64,000 bases of DNA from Leclercia adecarboxylata. GTDB lineage: Bacteria > Pseudomonadota > Gammaproteobacteria > Enterobacterales > Enterobacteriaceae. Position numbers and translations under genes: made by a program. Under the pieces are notes generated by a model. It saw only the letters and a program-made list of their open reading frames with translations, made no database searches and was not told the DNA's origin. Below, in pieces: positions 7,937-18,360 of this stretch (its first letter is position 1; each line of letters starts with the position of its first letter). The stretch lies in the NCBI RefSeq assembly GCF_023639785.1, contig NZ_CP098325.1, forward strand, positions 2,728,001-2,792,000, read 5' to 3'.

Positions 7937-9721
7937 ATGTTCAGGTCAATTCGCGCTCGTATTATTGCGGCGACGGTCGGATGTCTGATCGCCGCGCTTC
8001 TATTGAACACCGTCATTAACTTCCAGGTCACGCGTCAGGACAATCAACAGTCGCAACGCTCAATGCTCGCCAGTACCAGCGCCAGCCACAGCATGGCGAT
8101 TGCCGACTGGGTCAGCAGCAAGACGACGGTCATCAACTCCCTGCAAAACGTTGCCCTGAGCGACGATCCGGTACCGATGTTTAAACAGCTGGCCCAGGCT
8201 GGCGGGTTTATTAACGTCTATGTCGGCTACGCCAGCAAAACCGCGAAGTTCTCCAATCCCGACGGCGTGCCCGCCGACTACGATCCGACGGTGCGCCCGT
8301 GGTATCAGCAGGCCGTGAAAGAAGATCGCGCCATTGTCACCGCGCCCTATGTCGATACCGGTACCAAAAAGCTGGTGGTGACCTTCGCCGTGCCGGTGAA
8401 AGAGAACGGCGAATTAAAAGCCGTGCTGGCGGGCGACGTGGCGATGGACAGCGTGATCGCCAACGTTCGCGGCATTCATCCGACCCCGGCCAGTAGCGGT
8501 CTGCTGGTGGACAGCGATGGCGCGGTCATTGCCGCCAGCGATCCTGAGCTGACCCTGAAGCCCTTCAGGGATGTCATCAGCGGCGTCGATCTGGCAGCGC
8601 TGAAAAACGGCAACAGCGCTAACGGGGAGTACAACGGCGTGGCGAAAATCTTCTCTGCGACCCCGATTGCCGGCACCCAGTGGCAGCTGATTGTGGCGCT
8701 CGACAGCGATGATGCCACCTCGGGTATGCGCACCCTGCTGAAAGCCTCCTCCCTGTCGCTGGTGGTCCTCGTGCTGCTCAGCGCCGTGGTGGTGCACTTT
8801 GTGATTGCCCGTCTGCTGAAACGCCTGTCGGAGATCCGCGATGCGATGCATGCCATTGCTAACGGCACCAACGATCTCTCCCAGCGCCTGCCGGAGAAAG
8901 GTGACGATGAGGTGGCGCAGATCGCCCATGCGTTCAACGCCTTCAGCGATAAGCTGTCGGTGGTAATGGTGCAGCTGCGCGACGCCAGCGCCTCGGTGAA
9001 AAACGCCGCCCAGGAGATTGCCGCCGGTAACCAGGATCTCTCTGGCCGTACCGAGCGGGCCGCCTCCAGCCTGCGAGAAACCGCCAGCGCCGTGGAGCAG
9101 ATCACCGCCTCCGTCGCCCAGTCCACCGAATCCGCCGCCGTGGCGAACGAGCAGGCTAGCAAAGCCGCCGAGGCCGCGACGCGCGGCGGCAGCGTGGTGT
9201 CCCAGGCAATCTCCACCATGCAGTCCATCGAGGCCGCCTCGACCAAAATTGGCGACATCACCAGCGTGATTGACGGCATTGCCTTCCAGACCAACATCCT
9301 GGCGCTGAACGCCTCGGTCGAAGCGGCGCGAGCGGGTGAACAGGGTCGTGGCTTTGCGGTCGTGGCGGGAGAAGTGCGTAACCTGGCCAGCCGCAGCGCC
9401 CAGGCGGCAAAAGAGATCAAGAGCCTGATAGACTCCACTACCGACAGCGTGGCCACCGGTTCGCGCTATGTGCATCTCGCCGGCCAGAGCATGGATGAGA
9501 TTGTCACCAGCATCGGCAGCATGTCGGGGATCATGCGGGAGATCACCGTCGCCACCAGCGAGCAGATGAAAGGCATTCAGGAGATTAACCGCGCGGTGCT
9601 CAATCTGGACAGCATGGTGCAGCAGAACGCCGAGCTGGTGGTGGAGTCAGCCGCCGCGGCCAGCGCCCTGCAGGGTCAGGCAGGCGACCTCGCTGAGACC
9701 GCAGGCCATTTCCGCATTTAA
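7937..9721 (+). CDS. Methyl-accepting chemotaxis protein with periplasmic Cache-type sensor
   Basis: 594-residue inner-membrane chemoreceptor. N-terminal membrane helix at about 8-28; a periplasmic double-Cache-like domain to about residue 270 (contains VRPWYQQAV and TAPYVDTGTKKLVVTFAVPV, typical of dCache amine or amino-acid sensors); second membrane helix near 272-295; HAMP; then the cytoplasmic signalling coiled coil with the conserved hairpin tip (FQTNILALNASVEAARAGEQ). The C-terminus ends GHFRI and lacks a NWETF-type pentapeptide for CheR/CheB docking. Monocistronic with its own sigma-28 promoter. The ligand cannot be deduced; it lies beside the nas/nar-type region but nothing in the sequence ties it to nitrate. 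Confidence 0.92.
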   Translation: MFRSIRARIIAATVGCLIAALLLNTVINFQVTRQDNQQSQRSMLASTSASHSMAIADWVSSKTTVINSLQNVALSDDPVPMFKQLAQAGGFINVYVGYASKTAKFSNPDGVPADYDPTVRPWYQQAVKEDRAIVTAPYVDTGTKKLVVTFAVPVKENGELKAVLAGDVAMDSVIANVRGIHPTPASSGLLVDSDGAVIAASDPELTLKPFRDVISGVDLAALKNGNSANGEYNGVAKIFSATPIAGTQWQLIVALDSDDATSGMRTLLKASSLSLVVLVLLSAVVVHFVIARLLKRLSEIRDAMHAIANGTNDLSQRLPEKGDDEVAQIAHAFNAFSDKLSVVMVQLRDASASVKNAAQEIAAGNQDLSGRTERAASSLRETASAVEQITASVAQSTESAAVANEQASKAAEAATRGGSVVSQAISTMQSIEAASTKIGDITSVIDGIAFQTNILALNASVEAARAGEQGRGFAVVAGEVRNLASRSAQAAKEIKSLIDSTTDSVATGSRYVHLAGQSMDEIVTSIGSMSGIMREITVATSEQMKGIQEINRAVLNLDSMVQQNAELVVESAAAASALQGQAGDLAETAGHFRI

Positions 9722-9933
9722 TGTCAGAACGCTGCCTGAAAGCCGCGTAAAGCGACGTCAGCTGAACCCTTTCAGGCATATTGTCATTTTTGTTTAAGGT
9801 TTATGCCATTTTTTGATCAAAATCAGCACTCCTGCTCTTCCCCTTTGGTGTTATGCCATGAGTGAATTGTGAACAACATCACGCTCAGGATTGGCGGCAA
9901 GGAGCGCGTCGTTTTCAGATACGGGGTAAAAAA

Positions 9934-10176
9934 ATGGCACTGGTAAAAGCAAGTCTGAAGTTGTTTGGCGGGGATACGGTAGTGGTTCGCTGCTCAGAGC
10001 GCTGTCATATTCATCTGATGAGTAATAAAGCACCACGTAAAACGCAGGCGGATATTTTAAGCGTGCAGGACAGAGACAACGCCTGGCTCACGGTGCCCTA
10101 CACCGGGACCTGGGAGGTGCTCATCGACAGCCATAGCCAGTCTCTTGAGCACTCCATCAGCTACGTCGCAGCATAA
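9934..10176 (+). CDS. Small DUF1883-like protein
   Basis: 80-residue protein beginning MALVKASLKL at the ATG at 9934 (GGGG a few bases upstream); an in-frame extension to 9862 has no ribosome site. The pattern GGDTVVVRCSERCHIHLMS followed by WLTVPYTGTWEVLID resembles DUF1883 proteins, small beta-rich proteins of unknown function. No signal peptide or membrane helix. It has its own terminator right after the stop. I do not know a function. Confidence 0.7.
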   Translation: MALVKASLKLFGGDTVVVRCSERCHIHLMSNKAPRKTQADILSVQDRDNAWLTVPYTGTWEVLIDSHSQSLEHSISYVAA

Positions 10177-10183
10177 AAAGTTC

Positions 10184-10208
10184 GCCCGGTTGCCACCGGG
10201 CGTTTTTT
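10184..10208 (+). terminator. Rho-independent terminator after the DUF1883-like gene
   Basis: GCCCGGT and ACCGGGC arms with a 4-base loop (10191-10194), followed by a run of six T at 10203-10208. The last T overlaps the convergent chaC stop codon; the structure may act in both directions. Confidence 0.85.
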
Positions 10209-10903
10209 CAGGCAAAGCTCGCATTCAGCGGGCTATCGGGCTGGGCGCCGTCAAGTAACGCCCGCACCCGCGACACCAGCTCATTAAGACAATCATCCTG
10301 CATACCCAGACGCGTCAACTCCTGGTCGAGGGAGAAGAGGTACTGGGCGTTGGTGCCAAGCGGGCCGCTGGCCGCGGCAATCAGCGGGGCGATCACCTGG
10401 GCGCGGGTATCGGCTTCAAACAGCGGATGGCGCGGATCCATAATGAACACCAGCGCATTGACGGTACGCCCGTCATCGAGTTCCAGCTTGCACCAGCTTG
10501 GCATATAGCAGCCGGTGATCATCTCGCGCTTCCACAGCAGCGCCAGCTCCTCTTCCAGGCTCGCATCCGGCAGGCGATAGGCCACGCCCGTGGTGCGTCC
10601 GCCCTCTTTCAGTGCAAGCATGCGCCCTGGCTGGCAGGCGCTGCCGCGTCCGGCGGTCAGGCGCAGACAGAAGGCGCGATGCCAGCCCGGCAGCGTCCCG
10701 GTTGCCGATTCGACAAACTCCAGCGCCGGGTTCCACATCAGGGAGCCATAGCCGAACAGCCATACCGGACCGTTGTCCGGACGGCAGGCAAGGGTTGCGG
10801 CCAGCGACGCCGCTCGCTGCTCGGCTGACCACAGAAGCGACTCTTCAATCGCACCAAAGGCCGTTTTACAGTCGGCCTTCATCAGAAAATCACGCGTTAA
10901 CAT
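10208..10903 (-). CDS. chaC: Glutathione-specific gamma-glutamylcyclotransferase ChaC
   Basis: 231-residue ChaC/GCG family enzyme that cleaves glutathione to 5-oxoproline and Cys-Gly in the cytosol. The nucleotide of the family fingerprint is clear: VWLFGYGSLMWNP near residues 47-59, the substrate-cradling loop after the first beta strand. GGAGGTG lies 5 bases before the ATG at 10903, deciding against an 11-residue extension. Same length as E. coli ChaC. It follows chaB on the same strand with a gap of about 190 bp, as in the cha locus. Confidence 0.93.
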   Translation of the reverse strand: MLTRDFLMKADCKTAFGAIEESLLWSAEQRAASLAATLACRPDNGPVWLFGYGSLMWNPALEFVESATGTLPGWHRAFCLRLTAGRGSACQPGRMLALKEGGRTTGVAYRLPDASLEEELALLWKREMITGCYMPSWCKLELDDGRTVNALVFIMDPRHPLFEADTRAQVIAPLIAAASGPLGTNAQYLFSLDQELTRLGMQDDCLNELVSRVRALLDGAQPDSPLNASFA

Positions 10904-11095
10904 ATTGCACCTCCGCCACTGCCTGCTTCCCTGCACTCACTTTATGAACCTTCCAGGTCCTTTTACTGCTCAATTAGAAAGCAGTACGGTGACGATATGC
11001 AATAAACTCGCCGGGTGCAACAGAGCAGCGCTTTGACAGCCTTAAAAGTCAAAGGGCACAGTGCAAACTATTAAACACAGCTCACTCAGTAAGGG

Positions 11096-11326
11096 CTATT
11101 TCTTCTTGTGCCACTTATCGTCCTCGCCCTTTTCATAATCATGCTTTACCGCCGCCCAGGCCACCTTGTGGGCAGTCTCTTCGCGGCTGTCATCCCCCCG
11201 ACGGTCCTCTTTGTCTTTGTACTGATCCCAGGCGCTGTTAAAGGCTTCTTTATAGATATCCTGGGCGTGGGCAGGCAGCACGTTCTTAACGTTATCCGGT
11301 AAATCACTTTTCGCTTTATATGGCAT
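11096..11326 (-). CDS. chaB: ChaB, putative cation transport regulator
   Basis: 76-residue acidic and basic protein with the ChaB-domain pattern (MPYKAKSDLPDNVKNVLP, AFNSAWDQY, AHKVAWAAVK) and a Lys-rich tail, as in E. coli ChaB. It is annotated as a regulator of ChaA by operon position only; the biochemical role is unsettled. GAGGGG precedes the ATG. Divergent from chaA across a 268-bp region in which I recognise no further gene. Confidence 0.93.
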   Translation of the reverse strand: MPYKAKSDLPDNVKNVLPAHAQDIYKEAFNSAWDQYKDKEDRRGDDSREETAHKVAWAAVKHDYEKGEDDKWHKKK

Positions 11327-11594
11327 GGCAAACCCCTCTTTTTGATTAATTATTAAGTGTGGTCGACAATGCGGGAGGCTGCCAGTCCAAATGACATTCG
11401 GATAGCTTTATGACCTAATTGACTGTTATTAAGGATATATTTAACAAAAACTTAATGTTATGGGAATCTCAGATTAAAATGACCTGATACCGTAAAATTA
11501 AGTAAAAGATAAACGGCAATCAAGCGCAATCTGTTAATTTAACGTGCTCTTTTTCTGTCTACAATTATAAGCACCTGCAACTCTGGAGATATAC

Positions 11595-12695
11595 ATGACA
11601 ACAGCACACGAGACGGTGAAAACCCGTCATAAGGAGACGTCTCTCATTTTCCCGGTGCTGGCCCTGGCCGTACTGCTCTTCTGGGGAAGCAGTCAGTCGT
11701 TGCCAGTGGTCATCGGTATTAATTTGCTTGCCCTGGTGGGTATTCTGAGCAGCGCCTTTAGCGTTGTCCGTCATGCCGACGTGTTGGCCCACCGCCTGGG
11801 CGAACCCTATGGTTCCCTGATTTTAAGTCTTTCCGTCGTTATCCTTGAAGTGAGCCTTATTTCCGCCCTGATGGCGACGGGAGACGCCGCGCCAACGCTG
11901 ATGCGCGATACGCTCTATTCCATCATTATGATCGTCACCGGCGGGCTGGTCGGCTTCTCGCTGCTGCTGGGCGGGCGTAAATTTGCCACGCAGTATCTGA
12001 ACCTGTTTGGCATTAAGCAGTATCTGATCGCTCTCTTCCCGCTGGCGATTATTGTGCTGGTGTTTCCGATGGCGTTGCCGGGGGCCAATTTTACTACCGG
12101 TCAGGCTTTGCTCGTGGCGCTGATTTCCGCGGCCATGTACGGCGTGTTTTTGCTTATCCAGACCAAAACGCACCAGAGTCTGTTCGTGTATGAGCACGAA
12201 GATGAGAGCGACGACGATGACCCGCATCACGGCAAGCCGTCCGCGCACAGCAGCCTGTGGCACACCGTCTGGCTGGTTGTCCATCTGATTGCGGTTATTG
12301 CGGTGACCAAAATGAATGCGAACCCGCTGGAAACCCTGCTGACCGAGATGAACGCGCCGGTGGCCTTTACCGGTTTCCTGGTGGCGCTGCTGATCCTCTC
12401 CCCGGAAGGGCTGGGGGCGTTGCGTGCGGTGCTGAACAATCAGGTGCAGCGTGCCATGAACCTGTTCTTTGGTTCGGTACTGGCGACCATCTCTCTTACC
12501 GTGCCGGTCGTGACGCTGATTGCTTTCTTCACCGGTAACGAGCTGCAGTTCAGCCTCGGCGCACCCGAGATGATTGTGATGGTGGCCTCGCTGCTGCTGT
12601 GCCAGATTTCGTTTTCCACCGGACGCACCAATGTGCTCAACGGTGCGGCGCACATGGCGCTGTTTGCGGCATATTTGATGACGATATTTGCGTGA
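11595..12695 (+). CDS. chaA: Sodium-potassium/calcium:proton antiporter ChaA
   Basis: 366-residue inner-membrane CaCA-family exchanger that expels Na+, Ca2+ and K+ in exchange for protons at alkaline pH. About 11 hydrophobic helices; the two inverted alpha-repeats contain the acidic motifs GEPYGSLILSLSVVILEV (first half) and SPEGLGALRAVLNNQVQ (second half). A cytoplasmic acidic loop (EHEDESDDDDPHH) separates the halves. GGAGATATAC precedes the ATG. Length and order match E. coli ChaA. Confidence 0.95.
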   Translation: MTTAHETVKTRHKETSLIFPVLALAVLLFWGSSQSLPVVIGINLLALVGILSSAFSVVRHADVLAHRLGEPYGSLILSLSVVILEVSLISALMATGDAAPTLMRDTLYSIIMIVTGGLVGFSLLLGGRKFATQYLNLFGIKQYLIALFPLAIIVLVFPMALPGANFTTGQALLVALISAAMYGVFLLIQTKTHQSLFVYEHEDESDDDDPHHGKPSAHSSLWHTVWLVVHLIAVIAVTKMNANPLETLLTEMNAPVAFTGFLVALLILSPEGLGALRAVLNNQVQRAMNLFFGSVLATISLTVPVVTLIAFFTGNELQFSLGAPEMIVMVASLLLCQISFSTGRTNVLNGAAHMALFAAYLMTIFA

Positions 12696-12699
12696 CGCG

Positions 12700-12772
12700 G
12701 CATTGCCGGGCATTGCACGGTGCGGCCTGATGCCCTCACCCCGCCCCTCTCCCACAGGGAGAGGGAGCACAC
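12700..12772 (+). repeat. REP-like palindromic element plus CCCTCACCCC/GGGAGAGGG repeat
   Basis: Just after chaA: a GC-rich REP-like stretch (CATTGCCGGGCATTGC...CGGTGCGGCCTGATG) followed by CCCTCACCCC and the inverted pair CCCTCTCCC/GGGAGAGGG. These are common enterobacterial intergenic repeats found between convergent genes, here chaA and kdsA. Confidence 0.6.
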
Positions 12773-12776
12773 ACAA

Positions 12777-12802
12777 AAAAAGGCAACTTGCGTTGCCTTT
12801 TT
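12777..12802. terminator. Bidirectional terminator between chaA and kdsA
   Basis: AAAAAGGCAAC / GTTGCCTTTTT arms with a TTGC loop. T runs appear on both strands, so it can end transcription of chaA (plus) and kdsA (minus). Confidence 0.85.
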
Positions 12803-12835
12803 GCTTTTATTTCGCGTTTTTTTTCATTGATCGAA

Positions 12836-13699
<864 letters not shown>

Positions 13700-13726
13700 T
13701 TATTCAGGGGTGAATCGGAATTAAGA

Positions 13727-14536
13727 TTAATGCAGTGTAATCTGTTTGTGCGCGATGGAATTAATCTGCGCGCGGATCATTTCGCTGATCGGATCTTCCG
13801 GACACTGCTCAACAAAATAACTCAAATCATTGAGCGCAACGTGGTCGCACTCAAGCTGGACGTAGATCAGACCGCGGTCGCGGATTTCGTACGGATCTTC
13901 CGGATTAAACTGCAGCAGCACTTCACTGGCACGCAACGCCAGCTCCATCTGCCGCTCTTCCATCAGCGCCGACTTCAGGGTGTCCAGCAGCTTGCGAATC
14001 ACTTCGGCGTTATCCGCTTCGTCCAGATCTTCGTTGTACAGCTCCGCCATCGGACTGATGTTGCCTTTCAGCCAGACATCCAGCGTGTGGTCGTCGAGGG
14101 TCTCGCCATTGAACGGGTTGATTAACCACATTTCACCGTCAAGCCACTCGGCGCGCAGCAGCATCTGCGTCGGGAAGATGACCGGCACCAGCGGGATATC
14201 CAGGCGGTGGGCCACCCATAATAAAATCGCCCCCAGGGAGACGGCGCTGCCCTGACGGTTTTTCAGTACCTGATCGAGCCACAGCGCGTCGGAGAGCCGA
14301 TACACGCCGCGCGTATCGCAAAAGCCCCACTCGCCATAAAACAGCTCAATCAGTTTTTCCAGTTGCCAGTCCTGAGGGCGCGCCTGATTAATCTCTTCAC
14401 GCGCCAGACTCACCAGCTTCTCCAGCTCGTCGTAGACATACTGCGAAATGAAATCATCGCGGATCATCTCTGATACCTCAATCATCCCATCGCACAGCGG
14501 CACTTTATTAAATTCGAAATCGGCCAAGGACCTCAT
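13727..14536 (-). CDS. sirB1: SirB1 family protein (transglutaminase-like/TPR)
   Basis: 269-residue protein equal in length to E. coli YchA/SirB1. N-terminal SirB1 domain of transglutaminase-like type (VSLGAILLWVAHRLDIPLVPV, WLINPFNGE) and a C-terminal TPR-like helical repeat (MELALRASEVLLQFNPEDPYEIRDRG). Role not established; named from a reported effect on SirA-dependent gene expression in Salmonella. Three bp after sirB2, so co-translated in the hemA operon. Confidence 0.93.
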   Translation of the reverse strand: MRSLADFEFNKVPLCDGMIEVSEMIRDDFISQYVYDELEKLVSLAREEINQARPQDWQLEKLIELFYGEWGFCDTRGVYRLSDALWLDQVLKNRQGSAVSLGAILLWVAHRLDIPLVPVIFPTQMLLRAEWLDGEMWLINPFNGETLDDHTLDVWLKGNISPMAELYNEDLDEADNAEVIRKLLDTLKSALMEERQMELALRASEVLLQFNPEDPYEIRDRGLIYVQLECDHVALNDLSYFVEQCPEDPISEMIRAQINSIAHKQITLH

Positions 14537-14539
14537 GAC

Positions 14540-14932
14540 TTACCCCAGTATCGGTATTCTTGTGGTGGCGAGTTTAATGATGATGTACAGCACCACCAGC
14601 CCCAGCAGAAAGGCAATAAACCCCACCTGCTGGCTGCGCGGACGATGACGTCCCAGCGCAATAAAACCCAAAACGATGTAGATGATAACGCCAAACAGCT
14701 TTTCAGTCAGCCATGACCCTTCATCCGTAAACGGCAGATAGCCGGTCACCCACATCAGGCCCGCCCCGGACAGAAACAGCACGGTGTCGATACAGTGCGG
14801 TAGCACCCGCACCCAGCGCGCGTTGATAAGGGCGTTATTGCTGTACCGCCACCAGTAACGTAGCGCAAAAAAACTGACGGTCAGGGTGACTGCCGCCAGA
14901 TGCAGGGTGATGAGTACAGAAAAGCTATTCAT
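14540..14932 (-). CDS. sirB2: SirB2 family inner-membrane protein
   Basis: 130-residue integral membrane protein with four hydrophobic helices (near 7-25, 45-62, 75-92 and 105-125). The SirB family pattern includes LRYWWRY, LPHCIDTVLFLSGAGLMW and a C-terminal IKLATTRIP. Function unknown. Its start overlaps the 3' end of prmC by 8 bp. Confidence 0.93.
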   Translation of the reverse strand: MNSFSVLITLHLAAVTLTVSFFALRYWWRYSNNALINARWVRVLPHCIDTVLFLSGAGLMWVTGYLPFTDEGSWLTEKLFGVIIYIVLGFIALGRHRPRSQQVGFIAFLLGLVVLYIIIKLATTRIPILG

Positions 14933-15758
14933 GCCATTTGCCCAGGGTCAGGCGCTCATTACCGCCATAGTCACGGCAGGTTTCAACCTGCGTGAAACCG
15001 GCCTGACGGAAAAGATTGCGCACCGGTTCGCCCTGCGTCCAGCCGTGCTCCAGCAGCAACCAGCCGCCGCTGACCAGATGTTGACGAGCCTGGAGGATGA
15101 TATGGCTGAGATCCGCCAGGCCGTGATCCGCCGCAACCAGCGCGCTGCGCGGTTCAAAACGCACGTCGCCTTCGCCGAGATGCGGGTCGCACTCATCAAT
15201 ATAGGGCGGATTACTGACGATCGTCTCAAACTGCTGGTCGCCAAGCGCGCTAAACCAGCTGCTCTGCTGCACCGTGACGTTCTTCAGCCCCAGGCGCTCA
15301 AGGTTTCGCTGCGCCAGCGCCACCGCGTCGGGCATTACGTCCACCGCCGTCACCTGGCAGTCCGGACGCTCGCTGGCCAGCGCCAGAGCGATGGCTCCGG
15401 TGCCGGTGCCTAAATCCAGAATACGCCCCGGCGTGGCGGGCAATCTCGCCAGCGCCTGCTCCACCAGACATTCGGTATCGGGACGGGGGATCAGAGTGGC
15501 GGCAGAGACATACAGCGGCAGCGACCAGAACTCACGCTCGCCCACCAGGTGGGCCACCGGCTCGCCGGTTTTACGTCGGGCCAGAAGAGCATCAAGCTCT
15601 GCTTGCTGATCGGCGGTGAGCCTGGTTTCACCAAAGGCGAGAAGATAGGTGCGTGCTTTGCCGGTCACGTGCTCCAGCAGGATCTCCGCATCGCGACGGG
15701 GACTTTCGCCGCCCGCCAGGGTACGTATCGCCTGCTGTAACCAGTGCTGAAAATCCAT
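14925..15758 (-). CDS. prmC: Peptide chain release factor N(5)-glutamine methyltransferase
   Basis: SAM-dependent methyltransferase that modifies the Gln of the GGQ motif in release factors RF1 and RF2. 277 residues with SAM motif I at LDLGTGTGAIAL (about 115-126) and the catalytic NPPY at 183-186. Its ATG overlaps the stop of prfA, which encodes one of its substrates, so enzyme and substrate are translationally coupled. Confidence 0.97.
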   Translation of the reverse strand: MDFQHWLQQAIRTLAGGESPRRDAEILLEHVTGKARTYLLAFGETRLTADQQAELDALLARRKTGEPVAHLVGEREFWSLPLYVSAATLIPRPDTECLVEQALARLPATPGRILDLGTGTGAIALALASERPDCQVTAVDVMPDAVALAQRNLERLGLKNVTVQQSSWFSALGDQQFETIVSNPPYIDECDPHLGEGDVRFEPRSALVAADHGLADLSHIILQARQHLVSGGWLLLEHGWTQGEPVRNLFRQAGFTQVETCRDYGGNERLTLGKWHE

Positions 15759-16840
15759 TAATCCTGCTCTGCCAGCGCCGCCAGCTGATCGGCCTGGTAC
15801 TCCTGCACGATAGGCTCGATCAGCGAATCCAGTTTGCCTTCCATGGTCTCATCCAGACGGTAGAGGGTCAGGTTGATGCGGTGATCGGTCACGCGGCCCT
15901 GCGGGAAGTTATAGGTGCGGTTGCGATCGCTGCGATCGCCGCTGCCCAGCAGGTTACGACGGGTGGAGGCTTCTGCCTGCTGGCGTTTTGCCATCTCTGC
16001 GGCATGAATACGGGCACCCAGCACCGACAGCGCTTTGGCTTTGTTTTTATGCTGGGAACGTTCATCCTGACACTCCACCACAATGCCGGTTGGCAGGTGG
16101 GTAATACGGATCGCGGAGTCGGTGGTGTTAACGTGCTGACCGCCCGCGCCCGAGGAGCGGAAGGTATCGATACGCAGATCGGCCGGGTTGATATCCGGCA
16201 ATTCGGCTTCCGGCAGCTCGGGCATGACCGCCACGGTGCAGGCGGAGGTATGGATACGGCCCTGTGATTCGGTGGCCGGTACGCGCTGAACGCGATGACC
16301 GCCGGACTCAAACTTCAGGCGTCCGTACACCCCATCGCCGCTGATTTTGGCGATCACTTCTTTATAGCCGCCATGTTCGCCTTCGTTGGCGCTCATGATC
16401 TCCACGCGCCAGCGACGCGACTCGGCGTAGCGGCTGTACATGCGGAACAGGTCCCCGGCAAACAGGGCGGCTTCATCCCCGCCGGTCCCGGCGCGGACTT
16501 CGACAAAGGCGTTGCGCTCATCGTCCGGATCTTTAGGCAGAAGCAGCACCTGAAGCTGCTGCTCCATCTCTTCAGAGCGGGCTTTGGCTTCCTGTAACTC
16601 TTCCTGCGCCATCTCGCGCATTTCCGGGTCGTCGAGCATCATCTGCGCGGTTTCGATATCTTCCTGAACCTGTTGCCATTCGGTAAAGCAGCGCGACACG
16701 TCACTTAGTTGTGCATATTCACGCGACAGGGCGCGGAAACGTTCCTGGTCGGCAATGGTGGAGGCATCGCCGAGCAACGCCTGAACTTCTTCATGGCGCT
16801 CGTGCAGCGCTTCCAGTTTGGCGACGATAGAGGGCTTCAT
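15758..16840 (-). CDS. prfA: Peptide chain release factor 1
   Basis: RF1 recognises UAA and UAG stop codons. 360 residues with the codon-recognition tripeptide P188-A-T190 and the peptidyl-tRNA hydrolysis motif G233-G-Q235. Lies 42 bp downstream of hemA and is fused by a one-base overlap to prmC, the standard enteric arrangement. Confidence 0.98.
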   Translation of the reverse strand: MKPSIVAKLEALHERHEEVQALLGDASTIADQERFRALSREYAQLSDVSRCFTEWQQVQEDIETAQMMLDDPEMREMAQEELQEAKARSEEMEQQLQVLLLPKDPDDERNAFVEVRAGTGGDEAALFAGDLFRMYSRYAESRRWRVEIMSANEGEHGGYKEVIAKISGDGVYGRLKFESGGHRVQRVPATESQGRIHTSACTVAVMPELPEAELPDINPADLRIDTFRSSGAGGQHVNTTDSAIRITHLPTGIVVECQDERSQHKNKAKALSVLGARIHAAEMAKRQQAEASTRRNLLGSGDRSDRNRTYNFPQGRVTDHRINLTLYRLDETMEGKLDSLIEPIVQEYQADQLAALAEQD

Positions 16841-16882
16841 AGGCGTAAGTGCACCTTTTAATTATAAAATGGGTATGGCGCG

Positions 16883-18139
16883 CTATTCCAGCCCGAGGCT
16901 GTCGCGCAGAATGGTCAGGCGTTCGTCGTCCCCGTCACGGGCAGCCTGTTGAAGTGATTTGGTTGGCGCATGGATCAGACGGTTGGTCAGTTTCCATGCC
17001 AGTTCCTGCATAATGACCTGCGGATCGCCGCCCTGCTGAAGGGCCGCCATCGCTTTGGCAGTGAGTTCATTACGAACCTGCTCCGCCTGACCGCGGTATT
17101 CGCGGATAGTCTCGCTGACGCTTTGCGCGCGCAGCCAGGCCATAAATTCGCTGGTTTCCTGCTCGACAATCGTTTCGGCCTGCACCGCCGCCGCTTTACG
17201 CTGGGCGAGGTTATGGGAAATGATGCTCTGCAGATCGTCCACGCTGTACAGATAGGCGTTCGCCAGCTTGCCGACTTCCGGTTCAACATCACGCGGGACG
17301 GCGATGTCCACCAGCAGCATTGGCTGATTGCGGCGGGACTTAAGGGCGCGTTCCACCATGCCTTTACCGATGATCGGCAGCGGGCTGGCGGTGGAGCTGA
17401 TGATGATATCCGCCTCGTTCAGACGGGCGTCGATGTCGCTCAGGGCGATCACTTCCGCGCCCACCTCATCCGCCAGCGCCTGGGCGCGCTCACGGGTACG
17501 GTTGGCGATAATCATCTTCTTCACTTTGTGCTCGCGCAGATGCCGCGCGACCAGCTCGATAGTTTCGCCCGCGCCGACCAGCAGCACAGAGACCGTCGAG
17601 AGGGATTCAAAGATCTGGCGCGCCAGCGTACAGGCGGCAAACGCAACGGAAACCGCACTGGCGCCAATGTCGGTTTCGGTTCGCACTCGCTTGGCGACAG
17701 AGAAGGATTTCTGGAACATGCGCTCCAGCTCGCTGGCCTTGAGATGGCCTTTTTGCGAGTCGGCAAAGGCTTTTTTGACCTGCCCGAGGATCTGCGGTTC
17801 ACCCAGAACCAGCGAGTCAAGGCCGCTGGCCACGCGCATCAGATGGCTGACCGCATCGTTATCCTGATGCCAGTAGAGGCTGTTGCGCAGCTCTTCTTCG
17901 TTCAGGTTGTGGTATTCGCATAACCAGCGGATAAGCGCTTCGTGCAGGTTATCCTGCTCTTCCACGCTGAGATAGAGCTCAGTCCGGTTGCACGTCGACA
18001 GCACCACGCCCCCCTGCACCATTGGCTGGGCAAGCAGACTTTCCAGCGCCTGGTCGAGCGTATCCGGCGAAAACGTCACGCGTTCTCGCAGTGAAACCGG
18101 GGCCGTTTTGTGGTTAATACCGAGTGCTAAAAGGGTCAT
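16883..18139 (-). CDS. hemA: Glutamyl-tRNA reductase
   Basis: First committed step of tetrapyrrole synthesis: reduces glutamyl-tRNA(Glu) to glutamate-1-semialdehyde with NADPH. 418 residues from the ATG at 18139, with the catalytic Cys50 in STCNRTE, the NADP-binding domain ([17 protein letters not shown]) and a C-terminal dimerisation domain. A 16-residue upstream extension is possible but lacks E. coli counterpart and a better ribosome site. Divergent from lolB; first gene of the prfA-prmC operon. Confidence 0.96.
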   Translation of the reverse strand: MTLLALGINHKTAPVSLRERVTFSPDTLDQALESLLAQPMVQGGVVLSTCNRTELYLSVEEQDNLHEALIRWLCEYHNLNEEELRNSLYWHQDNDAVSHLMRVASGLDSLVLGEPQILGQVKKAFADSQKGHLKASELERMFQKSFSVAKRVRTETDIGASAVSVAFAACTLARQIFESLSTVSVLLVGAGETIELVARHLREHKVKKMIIANRTRERAQALADEVGAEVIALSDIDARLNEADIIISSTASPLPIIGKGMVERALKSRRNQPMLLVDIAVPRDVEPEVGKLANAYLYSVDDLQSIISHNLAQRKAAAVQAETIVEQETSEFMAWLRAQSVSETIREYRGQAEQVRNELTAKAMAALQQGGDPQVIMQELAWKLTNRLIHAPTKSLQQAARDGDDERLTILRDSLGLE

Positions 18140-18360
18140 ATGAGCGGGAGTAGTACCAGCGTTAATAAGGTTAGCAGGCCGCATCATACAGGATGCGCGA
18201 GATCAATAAAAGAGACTGCCCCCTTTCGGAGTAATAGGTTACCAGTTGCTCTTAACCGCTAATTTGATGATTTAGGACAACTTGAGCGTAGACGCTCCCG
18301 TGCCCGGGCGCTAGCATTAAGGATTATAACCGCCACGTATCTCAAGGATTTGTCCTCATT

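Noticed and set aside
9732-9778. GCCTGAAA/TTTCAGGC inverted repeat after the chemoreceptor as a terminator
   Set aside because: The loop is over 30 bases and no T tail follows directly, so the evidence is too weak to list.
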